Assembly (NCBI GenBank): GCA_033239125.1
Contig: BSWB01000003.1
Location: 110,504,320 to 110,568,319 of the forward strand
Origin: Fagopyrum homotropicum
Taxonomy: Eukaryota; Streptophyta; Magnoliopsida; Caryophyllales; Polygonaceae
Reading direction: 5' to 3'
DNA length: 64,000 nt
The translations under genes were made by a program, and so were the position numbers. The notes below the pieces were generated by a model. It was not told the DNA's origin. It did not search any database and was given only the letters and a program-made list of their open reading frames with translations. Shown piece by piece: positions 37,501 through 49,367 of this stretch. The first letter of the stretch is position 1; each line of letters begins with the position of its first letter.

Positions 37501-40259
37501 TCTCCTTTACTCCTAGAAGCTTGATCACCATCAAGAGCTGATCCAGGGAAAACCACGGTTGGAAACACGGCTTGATCATCTTCCACGGCCGTGGTTCTTG
37601 ACAAGCTTGCTTCTCGGAGTTGTCCAGAGAGTTTGACGGCCGTGGAACCTAAATCTCGACCGTGGAATTTGCAGCTGTTCACAATTTCTTCATGGCTCCC
37701 AAATCCAACTCTTGGCTCTTCTTCCAAAGCCTCCAAGGCCTTGATCTCTTCATTGCATTCCTCCTCAATGTCCTCCTCCATCATACTCAAGGTAAGAACC
37801 TTTTCCAAGGGGTCCTTGATCAAAATCGAGCTCACCATTTCTCTAGATTCTTCTTGCTCGACTATGTTGAAGATATCTTCATCAAGGGTTGGCCCTTTCA
37901 TCATTGTGGACAGCTTGAACTTGATGTTCTCCTCTCCAATGTTGAAGGAGAGAGTCCCGTTCTTGCAATCCACTAAACATCCGGAGGTAGCTAAGAAAGG
38001 TCTTCCTAGGATGATGGGAACCGGGTAATCCGCCGGAATGTCCAACACTACAAAGTCAATAGGCACATAGAGTCCTCCCAATTGCACCGGAATGTCCTCA
38101 AGAATCCCAACTGGATGAGTGATAGAACGGTCCGCCATATAGAGGGTCATCTTGACCGGCTTTGGCTCTCCTAACCCGACCTTGTTGCTAAGTGCAAGCG
38201 GTATGATGCTTACACTTGCTCCAAGATCACAAAGGGCCTCGTATTTCACATCTCCCACTCCTATTGGGACGCAAAAAGAGCCCGGATCCCTTAGCTTGGG
38301 AGGCATTGCTTCCTTCATTGTTTGGATTAATTCCGAGGATCTCTTGGTCATCCTAATCTCCCCATACTCCGCCAACTTCCTTTTGTTGGAGAGTATTTCC
38401 TTCAAGAACTTTCCGTATGCCGGCATTCCTAAGATGGCATCCATGAACGGAATGTTAATATGTAACTTGGACATTAGTTCAAGGAACTTACCAAAGTGAT
38501 TGTCCAAACGAGCTCTTGCTCTTGATTGTGGGAATGGTAGTGGTGGCTTGTATGGAGGCGGTGCCACATAGGTTGGCTCTACATCCTTGCTCTTGCCTCC
38601 ATCATCTTGCTTTCTTCCCTCTTCTACCACTACTTGACTCCCCTTAGCTTGGTCCTTGGGCAAAGGATCCTTCATACTCAACCCACTCCTTGTTGTGATA
38701 GCCAAAACTTGGCCTCTTGGGTTGTCTTCGGTTCTTCCGGGAAGCTTTCCCGGATCTCTATGTGCCTCTCCCGCCTTTTGAAAGACTTGTGCTTCCAAGA
38801 CTTTTTGAGCCTTAGAAATTGAAGTGACGGTGCTCTCAAGTCCACTCAATCTTCCTAGCAATTGTTCAAACATGACTTCGGTTCTATCCTTTGAAGGTTG
38901 AGTAAAACCGGGTGGAGGTTCTTGTAAAGCTCTTTGTGGTGGAGTTGTGCTTGTGGAGGCGGGAGGGTTCAAGGCTCCATCCGGATTAGAGTAAGAAAAT
39001 CCGGGATGGTTGTGGTTTAGCCGGTAATTGTTGAATTGCCGGTTGTTGTTGAAATTTCTTGGGCCTTGGTAATTGTTGAAGTTGCCCCTTCCCATATAAT
39101 TCACATCTTCCTCCTTGGAAGACAAGTTGGCTCGTGGAGGTGCTTGAGGAGTTTCTTGGCTCTTCAAGGTGGTAGTGCACAACTCTCTCAAGGACTTCAA
39201 CTCGTTGTTGATGGCGTCAAGCTTGAAATTGCTCATGGTAACTTCGCTCACCTCATATGCTCCCGCCTTTCTTCCTTCGCTCTTCCTATGAGAGTACTTT
39301 TTAATTACTAGAGCTTGCTTCTCCACAAACTCCCAAGCATCATCCACATGTTTCTCCATAAATGTCCCACCGGAAAGAGATTGAAGCTTGAATTGGCTAT
39401 CTTCATCAAGCCCCTTGTAGTAGATCTCTAATAGCTCAATTTTCGGTATGCCATGGTGTGGGCAATCTAGGAGAAGGTCTTTGAATCTCTCTCAAGACTT
39501 GAACAAACTTTCTCTATCCCTCATCACAAAGGCATTGATCTTTCCCCTTAATTCGGTGGTCTTGGAAGGTGGGAAGAACTTGGTTAAGAACTCGGTTGTC
39601 ATCTCCTCCCAAGTACCAACTCTCCCTTGTGGAATAGATTGATACCAAGTCAAGGCTTTGTCCTTAAGAGAGAAGGAAAAGGCCCTTAGCTTATGGTTGT
39701 TGCTCTCCAATCTTGGTGGTCTAAGAGTCTCCATCAAAATCTCATAGTTCATCAAATGTTGGTGAGGAGACTCTCCTTCCATCCCTCCAAATTGATTGTG
39801 CCGGATCATTTGTAGAACTTGAGGGCGGAGCTCATAGTTGTGGGTTGCGGGATCTCCTAGATTCACACCCGGTCGGTGTGCTCTTTGTGCCGGATCCATG
39901 CGTCTCCCTAGGGTTTGTGGCTCCTCAATGGCAATGGGAACAACCCTAACATTAGCCGCCGGCTGCGGTTGTGGTGGAGGTGGTGGAGGTTGTCGGCGAT
40001 TAAGCTCTCCTTGAACAAGAGCTTGCCTAATCTCTTCAATCTCCCTTCTAGTTTCCTCTTGCCTCTCATTGTCAAGTCTCCTTTCTTCCTCCAAGAGTTC
40101 ATCTCTTAGCCTTATTTGCTCTAAGGCTTCATCTAATTCAGCTTGAAGATTTCTACCGGCCATCTTTTTCTCTTTTCGGATGTTCTTAGATCTAGATCGA
40201 AGGGTTTTCTCCGGTTCGGGATCGAATGGAGCTAGATCCTTGCCACGAGATCTTCGCAT
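34515..40259 (-). pseudogene. M2 gag-pol, single frame with three nonsense codons
   Basis: The reading frame runs 1,914 codons without any frame shift. From the start at 40259: basic N-terminus and coil, gag core (about residues 180-300), Asn-rich tail (about 385-430) in place of a zinc knuckle, protease CDLGASVSI (about 675), reverse transcriptase with FMDD (about 1190), RNase H (DASDVAVGAVLGQ, TDHAAIRYL; about 1335-1405), integrase zinc motif H-H-C-C (about 1555-1600), catalytic Asp/Asp/Glu segments (about 1625, 1683, 1720) and the tail ending at 34515. Three stops interrupt it: TGA at 39492-39494 and TAG at 35391-35393, both where relatives have Trp, and TAG at 35061-35063 where relatives have Lys. 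So it cannot make full-length polyprotein as it stands. Confidence 0.95.
37550..37672. promoter_or_regulatory. CCACGGCCGTGG word cluster inside M2 protease-RT linker
   Basis: Within coding sequence lie ACCACGGTTGG, a full TTCCACGGCCGTGG, GACGGCCGTGGAA and CGACCGTGGAA. The linker proteins of M1, M2, M3 and P1 do not align here, yet all four carry their family word at this place. A DNA- or RNA-level role is inferred. Confidence 0.55.
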
Positions 40260-40378
40260 ACACCTAAAGAGTAATAGATGTCCTGAAAAGCAAAGACAAA
40301 AACCAAAAAGAGATCAAAAAGAAACAAGAAGGATCTACACTAGAAACAATCATAAAATAGACTCAATCTAGACCTAGT

Positions 40379-40395
40379 CCCCGGCAACGGCGCCA
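40379..40395 (-). other. Primer-binding site of M2, tRNA-Asp
   Basis: CCCCGGCAACGGCGCCA on the plus strand equals the 3' end of plant tRNA-Asp, so the minus strand of the element is a perfect complement. It lies six bases inside the 5' LTR. It is a primer site and not a tRNA gene. Confidence 0.95.
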
Positions 40396-40401
40396 AAAAC
40401 T

Positions 40402-42228
40402 TGTTACGCTAAAAGATGTGTACGCAATAAGCCTTAAATTTATACTCGTTATAATTATCCTACTTCTAGCGCACCTGCAGTGTACGGGATGTATGTAGCA
40501 AGATAAGTATTCCAAGGTCGAACACAAAGACTAAGGTGAAATCGAATTAAGTTGTGATTGAATTTAGCAAAATCTAAGTTTAAAGAAAAGGATGCAAATA
40601 AAGGAAGAAAATCTCAATTGTTTTGGTTGTTTTTAGGTGATCACTTCAAAGATCAAATGCATGTAAACAATCAATCAAACTAAGTCGGAAAATTGGCACA
40701 AATAAACAAATCGAACAAGATGTTGATTAAGAGAAAGGGAAGACGGATTCTAGGGGTTGGAAATTCCGGTTATGGCATAAAACTCAAGTTATCTATTCAT
40801 TCTTTGGATTGATTATGATATGTTGGGATTAAGTGTTCCTAAAATGGGATCAATTACCGGGTAAGTCTCATGATCCAACTAATCCACACCTAAGGTCTCA
40901 TTACCGGTTAAGTCTCTAAGAACCTAAGGGGAGGAATTTAACACAAACCGGATTGTTTAATTAGGGATCTAACCTATCCTCACCGGGTAAGTCTCGGAAA
41001 GGGAAGTCCTAATCAACTATCCTAGCACATTTAATCCAATGGCGGCTTATTAGACTCACCATTACCTAAGGTTTTGCTATTTTAGATTCTAAGGGCAAGG
41101 ATTACCGAGTAAGTCTCTCCTAACACTTAGTCGCTACACTAGGACACCCTAGGGTAGGTTAAACTCAGCAAAAACTTAGGGTTTCAACAATTTTATGATC
41201 CTAAGATAAGATCCTTCGAACCAGGAAGAACCATGGTTTGTTCTACAGAAACCACGACCGTGGTTCTTCAAGAACTACCCGTGATTCCTAACAGTAGCTA
41301 CGTTCATAAACAAAAATCATCCAAAGGTAAATCTAAGTTCGTCCCATCATAGATCTAGCCATAACCATCCTTTCCTTACCCTAGAATCACATCAATCTAG
41401 CCTACAACATTCATATTAGAAATCAAAACAAACAAGCATAGATTCATAACCTCCATTGCAAGAAAATGAGAGAAAGAAGATGAACAAATGAACTTCAAAC
41501 ACAATCTAAATCTGAAGATGAAATTAGAACGACTTACAACCCTTCCAAAGGAAGGTTCAAGAGTTCAAAAACTTCTAGAAATAAATCCGAAAATACAAGA
41601 GCTAAGTGTGTCTTCTCCTCTCCTCTTCAATGGCAATGGCTCCTTTCTTCTTCTTCTTGCACTTTCCTTCCTAGAAAAAGTCCTTCTTCTTCTTGGAATA
41701 TATTTTGTCAAAGAAAAATGGAGAATATGTGAGTTGCTCTCAAACTACCCAAATCCCAGCTGCCTCTAACAACTATCAAGGACCACTTTTATAACCAATT
41801 CTTCATGAGCTGGCCATGAGAGTCGTGGCACAGCTGTCACGAGAATCTGGCAAAATCCACGGTCATTTCCACGGCCGTGGTTCTTCAGAGAACCGTGATT
41901 ATGTGCAGAAACTTCGCCTTGGATCATTAGGCTGTGGTTTGGTGCATGGCCTGTGTTGGCAAGGTTCCTTGAGTCCTTCTCAGCCCTTGCCTTGCGTTCT
42001 AATGAGTTTGGAAACGTGTCCTCTTAATGAGCGACCCTCAAACGCACCGTTTTAGCTCGAAACTTCCCGAAATACCTACAAAACGCACACAAGTCCGTGT
42101 AGACGTCTATCTCGACAAAATACATGTTTTGAGTGCAAAACGTATTGGACTAGTGCTAGATAATGCATGATTGAGCGAGAATTCTACCTAAATGTGCCCC
42201 TAAAACTATGCTATAAATCGTGTTATCA
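40402..42228 (-). repeat. 5' LTR of M2
   Basis: Length 1827, nearly identical to the 3' LTR. TATA on the minus strand at 41788-41795. The word cluster at 41829-41905 includes an intact CCACGGCCGTGG; the downstream cluster is at 41230-41292. The target duplication ACTAC follows at 42229-42233. Confidence 0.95.
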
Positions 42229-43292
42229 ACTACTATCCGGCGGCACGTTCATGGATATGCCGATTGACGAAGCTTGGGAGTTCATAGAGAAGCAAGCTTT
42301 GCACATGGAGAAATACTCCCATCAAGGAGCTGAAGGTGGAGTTAAAAGAGTCAACTTCCAAGAAGCTCCATCAAACAATGATCAACTCACCTCTTTGAAG
42401 AATGATGTGAAGCAATTGAAGGAACTTTTGGTTGCTCAAACCAAGAAAGAAGATGAAGGATATCAAAGCTCAAGGAACAACAATGGCTACCGGAACAACA
42501 ACAACGGTTCCTGGAACAAAAACTACAACAACAATAGAGGATCCAACAGCAATAATTGGAGGCCAAACAATCAAAATTCAGGTAACTCTTACTCTAACTC
42601 CAATTGAAATAACTCTTCTAATCCTTTCCTCTCTTCTTCTTCTTCTTCTACTCCATTGAAGAGCCAGGAGCAAGGATCAAGTTCGTCCCAGCCGGAAAAG
42701 AAAGATGCGGTGCTGGAGGCCATCTTAATCAAGCAAAACTCTATGGAAACATCCATGACTTCATTTTCGAAGGCACAAAAAGCCTTAGAACAACAATTCT
42801 TTAATAAGGTGAATGAAGCGCCAAGAGATCCAAGGAAGCTTCCAGCAAGGACGGAAAGCAACCCCAAAAGACAGATCATGGCAATAACGACGAGAAGTGG
42901 ACTGAAGACTGCAGATCCAGTGCCTCGGTCGATGCTAGTACAGACGAAGAACACCTCGGTCCAAGCACAGTCGAAGAACACTTCGGCCGAGGTGCCAACC
43001 GAGGTCGAGCCTCAAAGAGTGTCGGACAAAACTGAAGTTTATGTTCCACCTCCTGCATATAAACCACCACTTCTATTCCCCCAGTCAAGGGCTAGAGCAC
43101 ATCTAGACAAGCATTTTGGTAAGTTCCTTGACTTGATGAATAAACTACATATTAACATCCCTTTCCTTGATGTCATTCTAGGGATGCCCGCCTATGGGAA
43201 GTTCTTAAATGAAATTCTATCAAGGAAGAGGAAGTTGGAAGTCTTTGGTGAAGTAAGGATGACATCTAAATCCTCGGAGATTATTCAAAATC
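42229..43292 (+). pseudogene. P1 gag, second part
   Basis: It resumes after M2 with GTFMDMPIDEAWEFIEKQAL, a coil, an Asn-rich tail (about 42470-42600) and the linker to protease with YKPPLLFPQSRARA and HINIPFLDVILGMPAYGKF. A TGA stop at 42605-42607 interrupts the frame, and one extra base near 43287 shifts it before protease. CCTCGGTC/CTCGACCGAG-type words lie at 42925-43012. There is no CCHC knuckle. Confidence 0.85.
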
Positions 43293-45827
43293 ATGAAGGA
43301 GAAGATGCCACCCAAGTTGAGAGATTCTGGCTCATTTTGCATTCCCATTCAAGTTGGGGATGTCACTTGTGAGGCATTGTGTGATCTAGGAGCCAGCGTG
43401 AGCATCATCCCGCTGGAGCTATTTGTGAGGATCGGACTTGGAGAGCCCAAACCGGTGAAGATACGGTTGTACATGGCGGACCGCTCCATTACCCATCCCG
43501 TGGGCATTTTGGAAGACGTTCCGGTTAAGTTAGGTAACTTCTATTTACCTATAGACTTTGTTATGCTCGACATTCCCGCGGATTACCCCATTCCTATCAT
43601 TCTCGGGAGACCATTTCTAGCAACTTCGGGTTGCAATGTGGATTGTAAGAACGCCAAGTTGCAATTCAACATTGGCGGTGATCAAGTTGAGTTTGCATTG
43701 CTTGCGGCAATGAAGGGAGAGCAGCTAGGAGATGATATTTTCAACATCTATGATGAAGAAGAATCAAGAGAGTTGGTGAGCTCTATCCTTATTAACGATC
43801 CACTTGAAAAAGTTATTAGCTTTAGCTTAATGGAGGAAGGTATAGATGCTTCTTGTGATGCAGATATACGGAGCTTAAAGGCGCTGGAAGAAGATCCAGG
43901 AGCTAAAGTTGAAAAATTAATTCAGGAGAAGAAGATCTCCAGTTTCGGTCCCAGTTGCAGTACCTCGACCGAGGCACTTTCTGGACCAAGCGAGGTGTTC
44001 CTGACTAAAGAACATCTCGGTCACCCACTCTGGACCTCGACCGAGGTCGAAAGCGAGATGATGTCAACTGAGACTTCTGAAAGTCCAGTTCTTCGATCTA
44101 CTCCACTGGAAGGAGGGAGCAAAGATCCACCTCAGAAATCACCCCTAGTTGTGGAGCTTAAACAACTCCCAAGTCACTTGTGGTATGTCTTTCTTGGACC
44201 GGATTCTACTTATCCCGTCATCGTTAGTGCTTCCCTCTCCGAATCTAAATTATCTAAACTAATGCATGTCCTGAGGAAGCATCAAAAGACTTTGGGTTAT
44301 ACTATTGACAATCTTATTGGCATTAAGCCTTCTTTCTGCATGCATAGAATACTAATGGAGGATGATCATAAGACTTCACGGGAACCTCAAAGACGGTTAA
44401 ATCCGATCATGAAAGAGGTTGTGAAGAAAGAAATTCTTAAGTTGTTGGATGCAGGTATCATATTTCCTATCTCGGATAGCAAGTGGGTGAGCCCAGTACA
44501 TGTTGTTCCGAAGAAAGGAGGGATGACCGTTGTGACAAATAAGAACAACGAGTTGATCTCAACTAGGACCGTCACGGGCTGGAGGGTGTGCATAGATTAT
44601 AGGAAGCTGAACGTGGCCACTCGGAAGGACCATTTTCCACTTCTCTTCATCGATCAAATGCTCGAACGGTTGGCCCAGCATTCACACTTTTGCTATTTAG
44701 ATGGCTATAGCGGATTCTTTCAAATTCCTATCCATCCAGATGATCAAGAGAAGACCACTTTTACTTGTCCATGGGGGACATTCGCTTATAGGAGGATTCC
44801 ATTTGGATTATGTAATGCACCCGCTACCTACCAGCGATGCATGATGGCTATCTTTTCCGAATACATAGAGGAGATCATGGAGGTATTTATGGATGATTTT
44901 TCAGTATATGGTTCCTCTTTTGATGATTGCCTATCTAACCTTTCTCTAGTGCTACAAAGATGTGAAGACACTAATCTCGTTTTGAATTGGGAGAAGTGTC
45001 ACTTTATGGTTAATGAAGGCATTGTGTTAGGACACCTCGTTTCCAATCGAGGTATTGAAGTTGATCGAGCTAAGATCGAGACTATTAAGAAACTTCCTCC
45101 CCCTTGTTCTATTAAGGGAGTGCGGAGTTTTCTCGGGCATGCAGGTTTCTATAGGATATTCATCAAGGACTTCTCGAAGATCTCTAAACCACTAACTAAC
45201 CTCTTGAATAAAGATGTTGTTTTTGAGTTTTCGGAGGAGTGTCTCGATGCATTCTATAGGATTAAGGAAGCGTTGATCTCCACTCCCATTATCCAACCTC
45301 CGGATTGGACCTTGGCCTTTGAGATCATGTGCGATGCGAGTGATGTGGCAGTAGGAGTGGTGCTTGGACAAAAGAAGGATGGCCGGACCACCGCCATTTA
45401 CTATGATAGCAAGACGCTAGACGAAGCCCAGCGAAACTACGCCACCACCGAAAAGGAGCTATTGGCGGTTGTATATGCTTTTGAGAAATTTCGTTCCTAC
45501 TTAGTAGGGGCGAAAGTTATTGTTTACACTAACCATGCAGCTATTCGTTACTTGCTTGCTAAGAAGGATGCCAAGCCACGTCTTATTCGATGGATTCTCT
45601 TGCTTCAAGAGTTTGACCTAGAGATCCGCGATAAGAAGGGATCCAAAAATTATGTTGTGGATCATCTCAGCCAGCTACCTCCATCTTCACGCGAGAAGGA
45701 CGAACCACCCATAGATGATGCATTCCCCGATGAGCACTTGCACTTGCTGGAACGTTTGATAGACTTCCTTATCTCACCCCATGATGAAAGTGAAGTATGG
45801 GGTGAGGATACTTTCCAGCATGTTTAG
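43293..45827 (+). pseudogene. P1 pol: protease, RT and RNase H, integrase missing
   Basis: An open frame of 844 codons. Protease CDLGASVSI lies at about residues 30-40, the linker with CTCGACCGAGG words at about 220-265, RT palm with YLDGYSGFFQI and FMDDFSVYG at about 465-540, and RNase H with DASDVAVGVVLGQ and TNHAAIRYL (relatives have TDHAAIRYL, so an expected catalytic Asp is Asn) at about 685-755. After HLHLLE (near 45755) it departs from its relatives and ends within 25 residues, without the integrase zinc, core and tail domains (~450 residues in M2). The post-pol conserved block follows directly, so the loss is internal. Confidence 0.9.
43965..44050. promoter_or_regulatory. CCTCGACCGAGG word cluster inside P1 protease-RT linker
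   Basis: Words ACCTCGACCGAGGC, AGCGAGGTG, ATCTCGGTC and ACCTCGACCGAGGTCG lie in about 85 bases of coding sequence, the same position as the CCACGGCCGTGG clusters of M1, M2 and M3. Confidence 0.55.
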
Positions 45828-46654
45828 GGACACTGTATGGTCCAGCTAGCGACCTTAAATCAAGTGCTTCTTGGGAGGCAACCCAAGGTATTGCTTTATT
45901 TCCCTTTCCTAGTCTAGCTTTAGATAGTTTGCTTTTGCTTTCTTTGCTTTGTTTTTGGCGTCCTAGACAAGCAACAGGTAATCTCTAGGGAAGGAATACA
46001 ACCCAGGAGAAACACTGGAAGGACAGAAGTTTGAGAATTTGAGAAGACGGAGTTTGACTAAGACACATCTCGGTTGCAGTCACAGCACCTCGACCGAGAT
46101 GATTCTTGAGCAACCGAGGCGATTAGGGTTACTGAAGATCCACCTCGGTCCGTATCACCTCGGTCCAGTCGAGACCATCTCGACCGAGGTGACAGTAGTT
46201 CCAGAAAAGGGTATAAAAGGGAGATCGATTTCTCTCTCTTCCCTCTCTCACCTTCTCGACCGCGGCGCAAGGATTCATCTCGTTCCTCATTTTTCGACCA
46301 TTTTAGACGATTCTTGCTTCCAAACTGCAAGGAAAGAGTAGAGGATCAGTTTGCAAGCGACAATCTGCAACAAAAACGCTCCGAATCAACCGAATATGGG
46401 GTAAACCAAACAAAAACCCTAACTCGCTTTTCTTTATTGTTTCGGTCAAATTGGGCTTTGGTTGCCCCTGCATTGTGTTGAAAAAGACTTAAGTACCCCA
46501 TAGAAACAATTGGTAGTGATATTGGGGGAAAATAACTGGATTTCTGAGAGTTACGATCGATTAGCCATCTACCTCGGTCCAGTCGACCTGCGCCTCGACC
46601 GAGCTGTTCTTGGGATCTGACAGCCGACCGAGGTGGTCTGACAGAGAGTGGAAA
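45828..46654 (+). other. P1 pol-ORF1 spacer with conserved hairpin and word clusters
   Basis: A block at 45841-45893 with CTTGGGAGGCAACCCAAG (45870-45887; six-base stem, loop AGGCAA) recurs after pol in M1, M2 and M3. CTCGACCGAG words lie at 46066-46192 and at 46570-46640, just before ORF1. No other coding region is supported. The spacer may hold the splice or start signals for ORF1, but I cannot identify them. Confidence 0.7.
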
Positions 46655-48079
46655 ATGAGTTCTGACATGCAGATTGTTCTGAGGGATAGGTCCTCCCCTT
46701 CTCCTTCTTCTTCTTCTAACAGCTCCATACCGGTGATCCATGAGCGTCACCAGGTCGATTATGACCACATTGTTGCGCGTCCAGTGGTTGCACCACGATT
46801 TCTAGATATTTCTGCTTTTGATTGACTCTACGTAGATGATGATTTGAGGCAGATGAATTCTATGGTAGGGCTGGAGCAGTTTACTGAGATTAGAGCTCCA
46901 GCCTACCTTGAGCTGACTTTGGAGTTTGTGAGCTCCGTGACTTACCTGCCTACAGAGCGTGCCATCAAGTACCGGTTGCTGAACCGGAACTACTTAGTTC
47001 CGATGGACCATTGGAGGGATATCTTCGGCTTCCCAACCCCCACAGTTGCTGATTTTCCTTCTCGAGTCGTGGCTCGAGAGTTCTGGGGCCAGATAGCTCA
47101 CGTAGTTGAGCATGTTGATAGGTGGAGACCTGGAGACTCCAGGGAGCGTATTATCTTCCACCTCGCCTTCAGATTAGCCCACCGGATCTTTAGCGAGACA
47201 CTTCTGGCGCGTACTGAGATGCCACAGAAGATTAGACAGGGGGAGTTGTTGAGTCTGTATTGTATGGTGACCGGAGGAGTTCCGGACTTTGGAGTGATGC
47301 TGGTAGAGGATTTGCACAAGATAAAGGCGAAGGGGAAGGGAGATATTTGCTGCGGAGGTCTAGTGACTCACATCGCGAGTTACATGGACCTTGATTTGAG
47401 TGCTTGTACTATGGTGGCGGCTGCCAAGCCGCTTGGGCTGCAGGAGATGATTACGAGGAGGATCTTGGTTCCTCGCGGACTTACTACGCCGTATGTGGCG
47501 ATGCCCTGGGATCAGACTGCACCTCAGGGTATTAGATGGTCATCTCGGTTCTCAGTATTTGACCCGCAGTACTGGTACACGGCGTGGATTCCTCTTATTG
47601 AGGACGCTCGAGACGCAGCAGCAGCAGCCCAGGAGCAGGATGAGGAGGAGGCTGATGAGGAGGATGATGAGGACGAGGATGGCGGTGCTTCCATGGATAC
47701 AGGGACCGATACAGCTGGGACCAGTATACCAGTCGTCAATCTGGACGATGAGGAGACTGAGGACGAGCCAGCTGCAGCACCAGCACGACTTGCCAGGCGT
47801 AGAGTTCGGAGGCAGAGGGATCCCATAGCTCACCGCCGGATCGACGATCTGACAGATCAGATGATTGACTCCTACGCAGCCATAATTGTCAATCTAGGAG
47901 GACGTTTGGATGACCTTCACAGAGAGTTGGACAGCCGGACTCATCAAATACGGGAGAGTCAGCACTATCAGCGCCGGATGATGGAGATCCAGTTCCAGCA
48001 TATGATGGGACATCCATTCGACCCGTCTCATCATCCGTACATACCATACCCTCCACCACCGCCGGCATATCAGGATTAG
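46655..48079 (+). pseudogene. P1 Athila ORF1-type protein, one nonsense codon
   Basis: The frame starts at 46655 after a short Ser-rich N-terminus and runs to 48079 (474 codons) with a single TGA at 46823-46825; from the Met at 46844 it is open for 411 residues. The body shows the Athila ORF1 pattern: YLVPMDHWRDIFGFP, REFWGQIAHV, RIIFHLAFRLAHRIF, ARTEMPQKIRQGELLSLY and GLVTHIASYMDLDL. An acidic run (about residues 265-290 of the open part), RRRVRRQRDPIAHRR and a coil plus Pro-rich end follow. It occupies the position of env in retroviruses, but I see no signal peptide or membrane segment. Its role is unknown. Confidence 0.8.
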
Positions 48080-49367
48080 AGCTTGCAGGATTTCTTTTCT
48101 TTATTTATTATGCAGCTTAGCTTGTCCGGTGAGTAGTCTGTTCTTATGACTTATTTGACCCATTGGGACAATGTGTCCCAAGTATGGGGTATGCGAATAT
48201 GTATTATTTGACTTATGTGGATGATTGTATGACTCTTGATGGATATTTATGATTTTATCCTGCTCTATATGCTTATCTGAGACTACATGCATGCATACAG
48301 GTGATTTGATTGAGAAAAACGTCAAAAACTGGTTTAAGAAAAAAAAATTTTGACATCGACCGATGTGACTCTGACCAATCGAGGTGCAGTACCTCGGTTG
48401 AGTTAGAACATCTCGACTGAGGTGGTTTAGCTGAGACAGTTTTCGAAACGATTTTTGTGCTTCTTATCTGGATATGACCTCAGTGATGATTCTGTTTGCT
48501 GACTGGTTTTGAAATCTTTATATGTTTGAAAGGTTTTATGATATGTTTAAGTTGTTAAATGCTTTGTTTGAAATTTGTGGCATGTTTAATACTTTGTTTT
48601 TATCAAATTATGTTGAATTTGAAGGTTGACACCACATGATGAGTTCTCTCACTTTCTTCCTGGGATGAGTAAGCAAGCAAGTGAAAAGCAAGTGAAAGAA
48701 AAGTTGAGATGTTGGCTGAAAGTTAGAAAGAAACAAATAGGTTTGGGGAAGCCAATCATGATAATGAGTAACTCGGCACCATTCACATAGCCGGGTGTTT
48801 GTGTCTTGCCAAACTCGGATTGAGCGATATTCCTAGCGGGTCATGGTATGTGCATCAAGGGTTTGAGGCATCTCGAGAAATTGATTATTGTTGATCTCCT
48901 AGGCTTCGGTTATTGTGCACCTCTGTCCATGCATCCCAAAAAGTAAAAAAGTAAAATAAGCAAAGCTTATTGGTGGAGGATGTTGAAGTTCAAAAGGAAG
49001 TGAAGTAAAGATCCCTTTTCCTGGATTCTAGCACCACATTCCCTATATACATCCCACCCTCACACGTTTCTTGACCTTCTCTTGAAAAGACCTTGAGACC
49101 TTGAGCTTGTTGATTGACTTGGTGGTTTAAACTGGATTATACATGATTAATTTCGATAATAATTTATTATGCATTCTATGATTTTATACAAAGATGAACA
49201 ACTTTCTTATATTTATAAAATTTTTTGAGCATGTTTTTATTTGAGCACACCATTAAAAATGTTTTGAAATACTTTTCATTGATCTTTATGACTTATAATC
49301 CATTCTATCTTGTACTTAAGATTTGGAACTTGCTTGGGGATAAGCAAGGGACAAGTATGGGGCATTT
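48080..49367 (+). other. P1 3' region with polypurine tract
   Basis: It contains the CATTGGGACAATG hairpin and CAAGTATGGGGTAT (48160-48192), CTCGACCGA-type words (48352-48423), the conserved ~130-base block (48755-48885) and the polypurine tract CAAGTATGGGGCATTT (49352-49367). A small deletion near 49230 relative to Pii is present. No coding region. Confidence 0.8.

Larger units (their letters stand above)
31025..42228 (-). mobile_element. Complete Athila-like element M2, nested in P1 gag
   Basis: This 11,204-base element is on the minus strand. It has two 1827-base LTRs with TG/CA ends, an exact 5-base target duplication ACTAC (31020-31024 and 42229-42233), a perfect tRNA-Asp primer site (40379-40395), one gag-pol frame (34515-40259) and a polypurine tract next to the 3' LTR. 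Removing it restores the P gag text seen in Pii. About 11 differences between its LTRs, ten of them transitions, indicate a recent insertion (roughly 0.2 million years if 1.3e-8 substitutions per site per year applies). Confidence 0.95.

Noticed and set aside
37591..38028. Plus-strand open frame of 145 codons
   Set aside because: Antisense to M2 protease and linker; no independent support.
39492..39494. Programmed stop-codon readthrough in M2 gag
   Set aside because: Relatives have Trp at this codon and other stops are scattered along pol, so plain mutation is simpler.
40379..40395. Possible tRNA-Asp fragment
   Set aside because: Only the 3' 17 bases match and they sit six bases inside an LTR, so it is a primer-binding site.
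46655..48079. Envelope protein
   Set aside because: No signal peptide, membrane helix or Cys pattern; the position alone is env-like.
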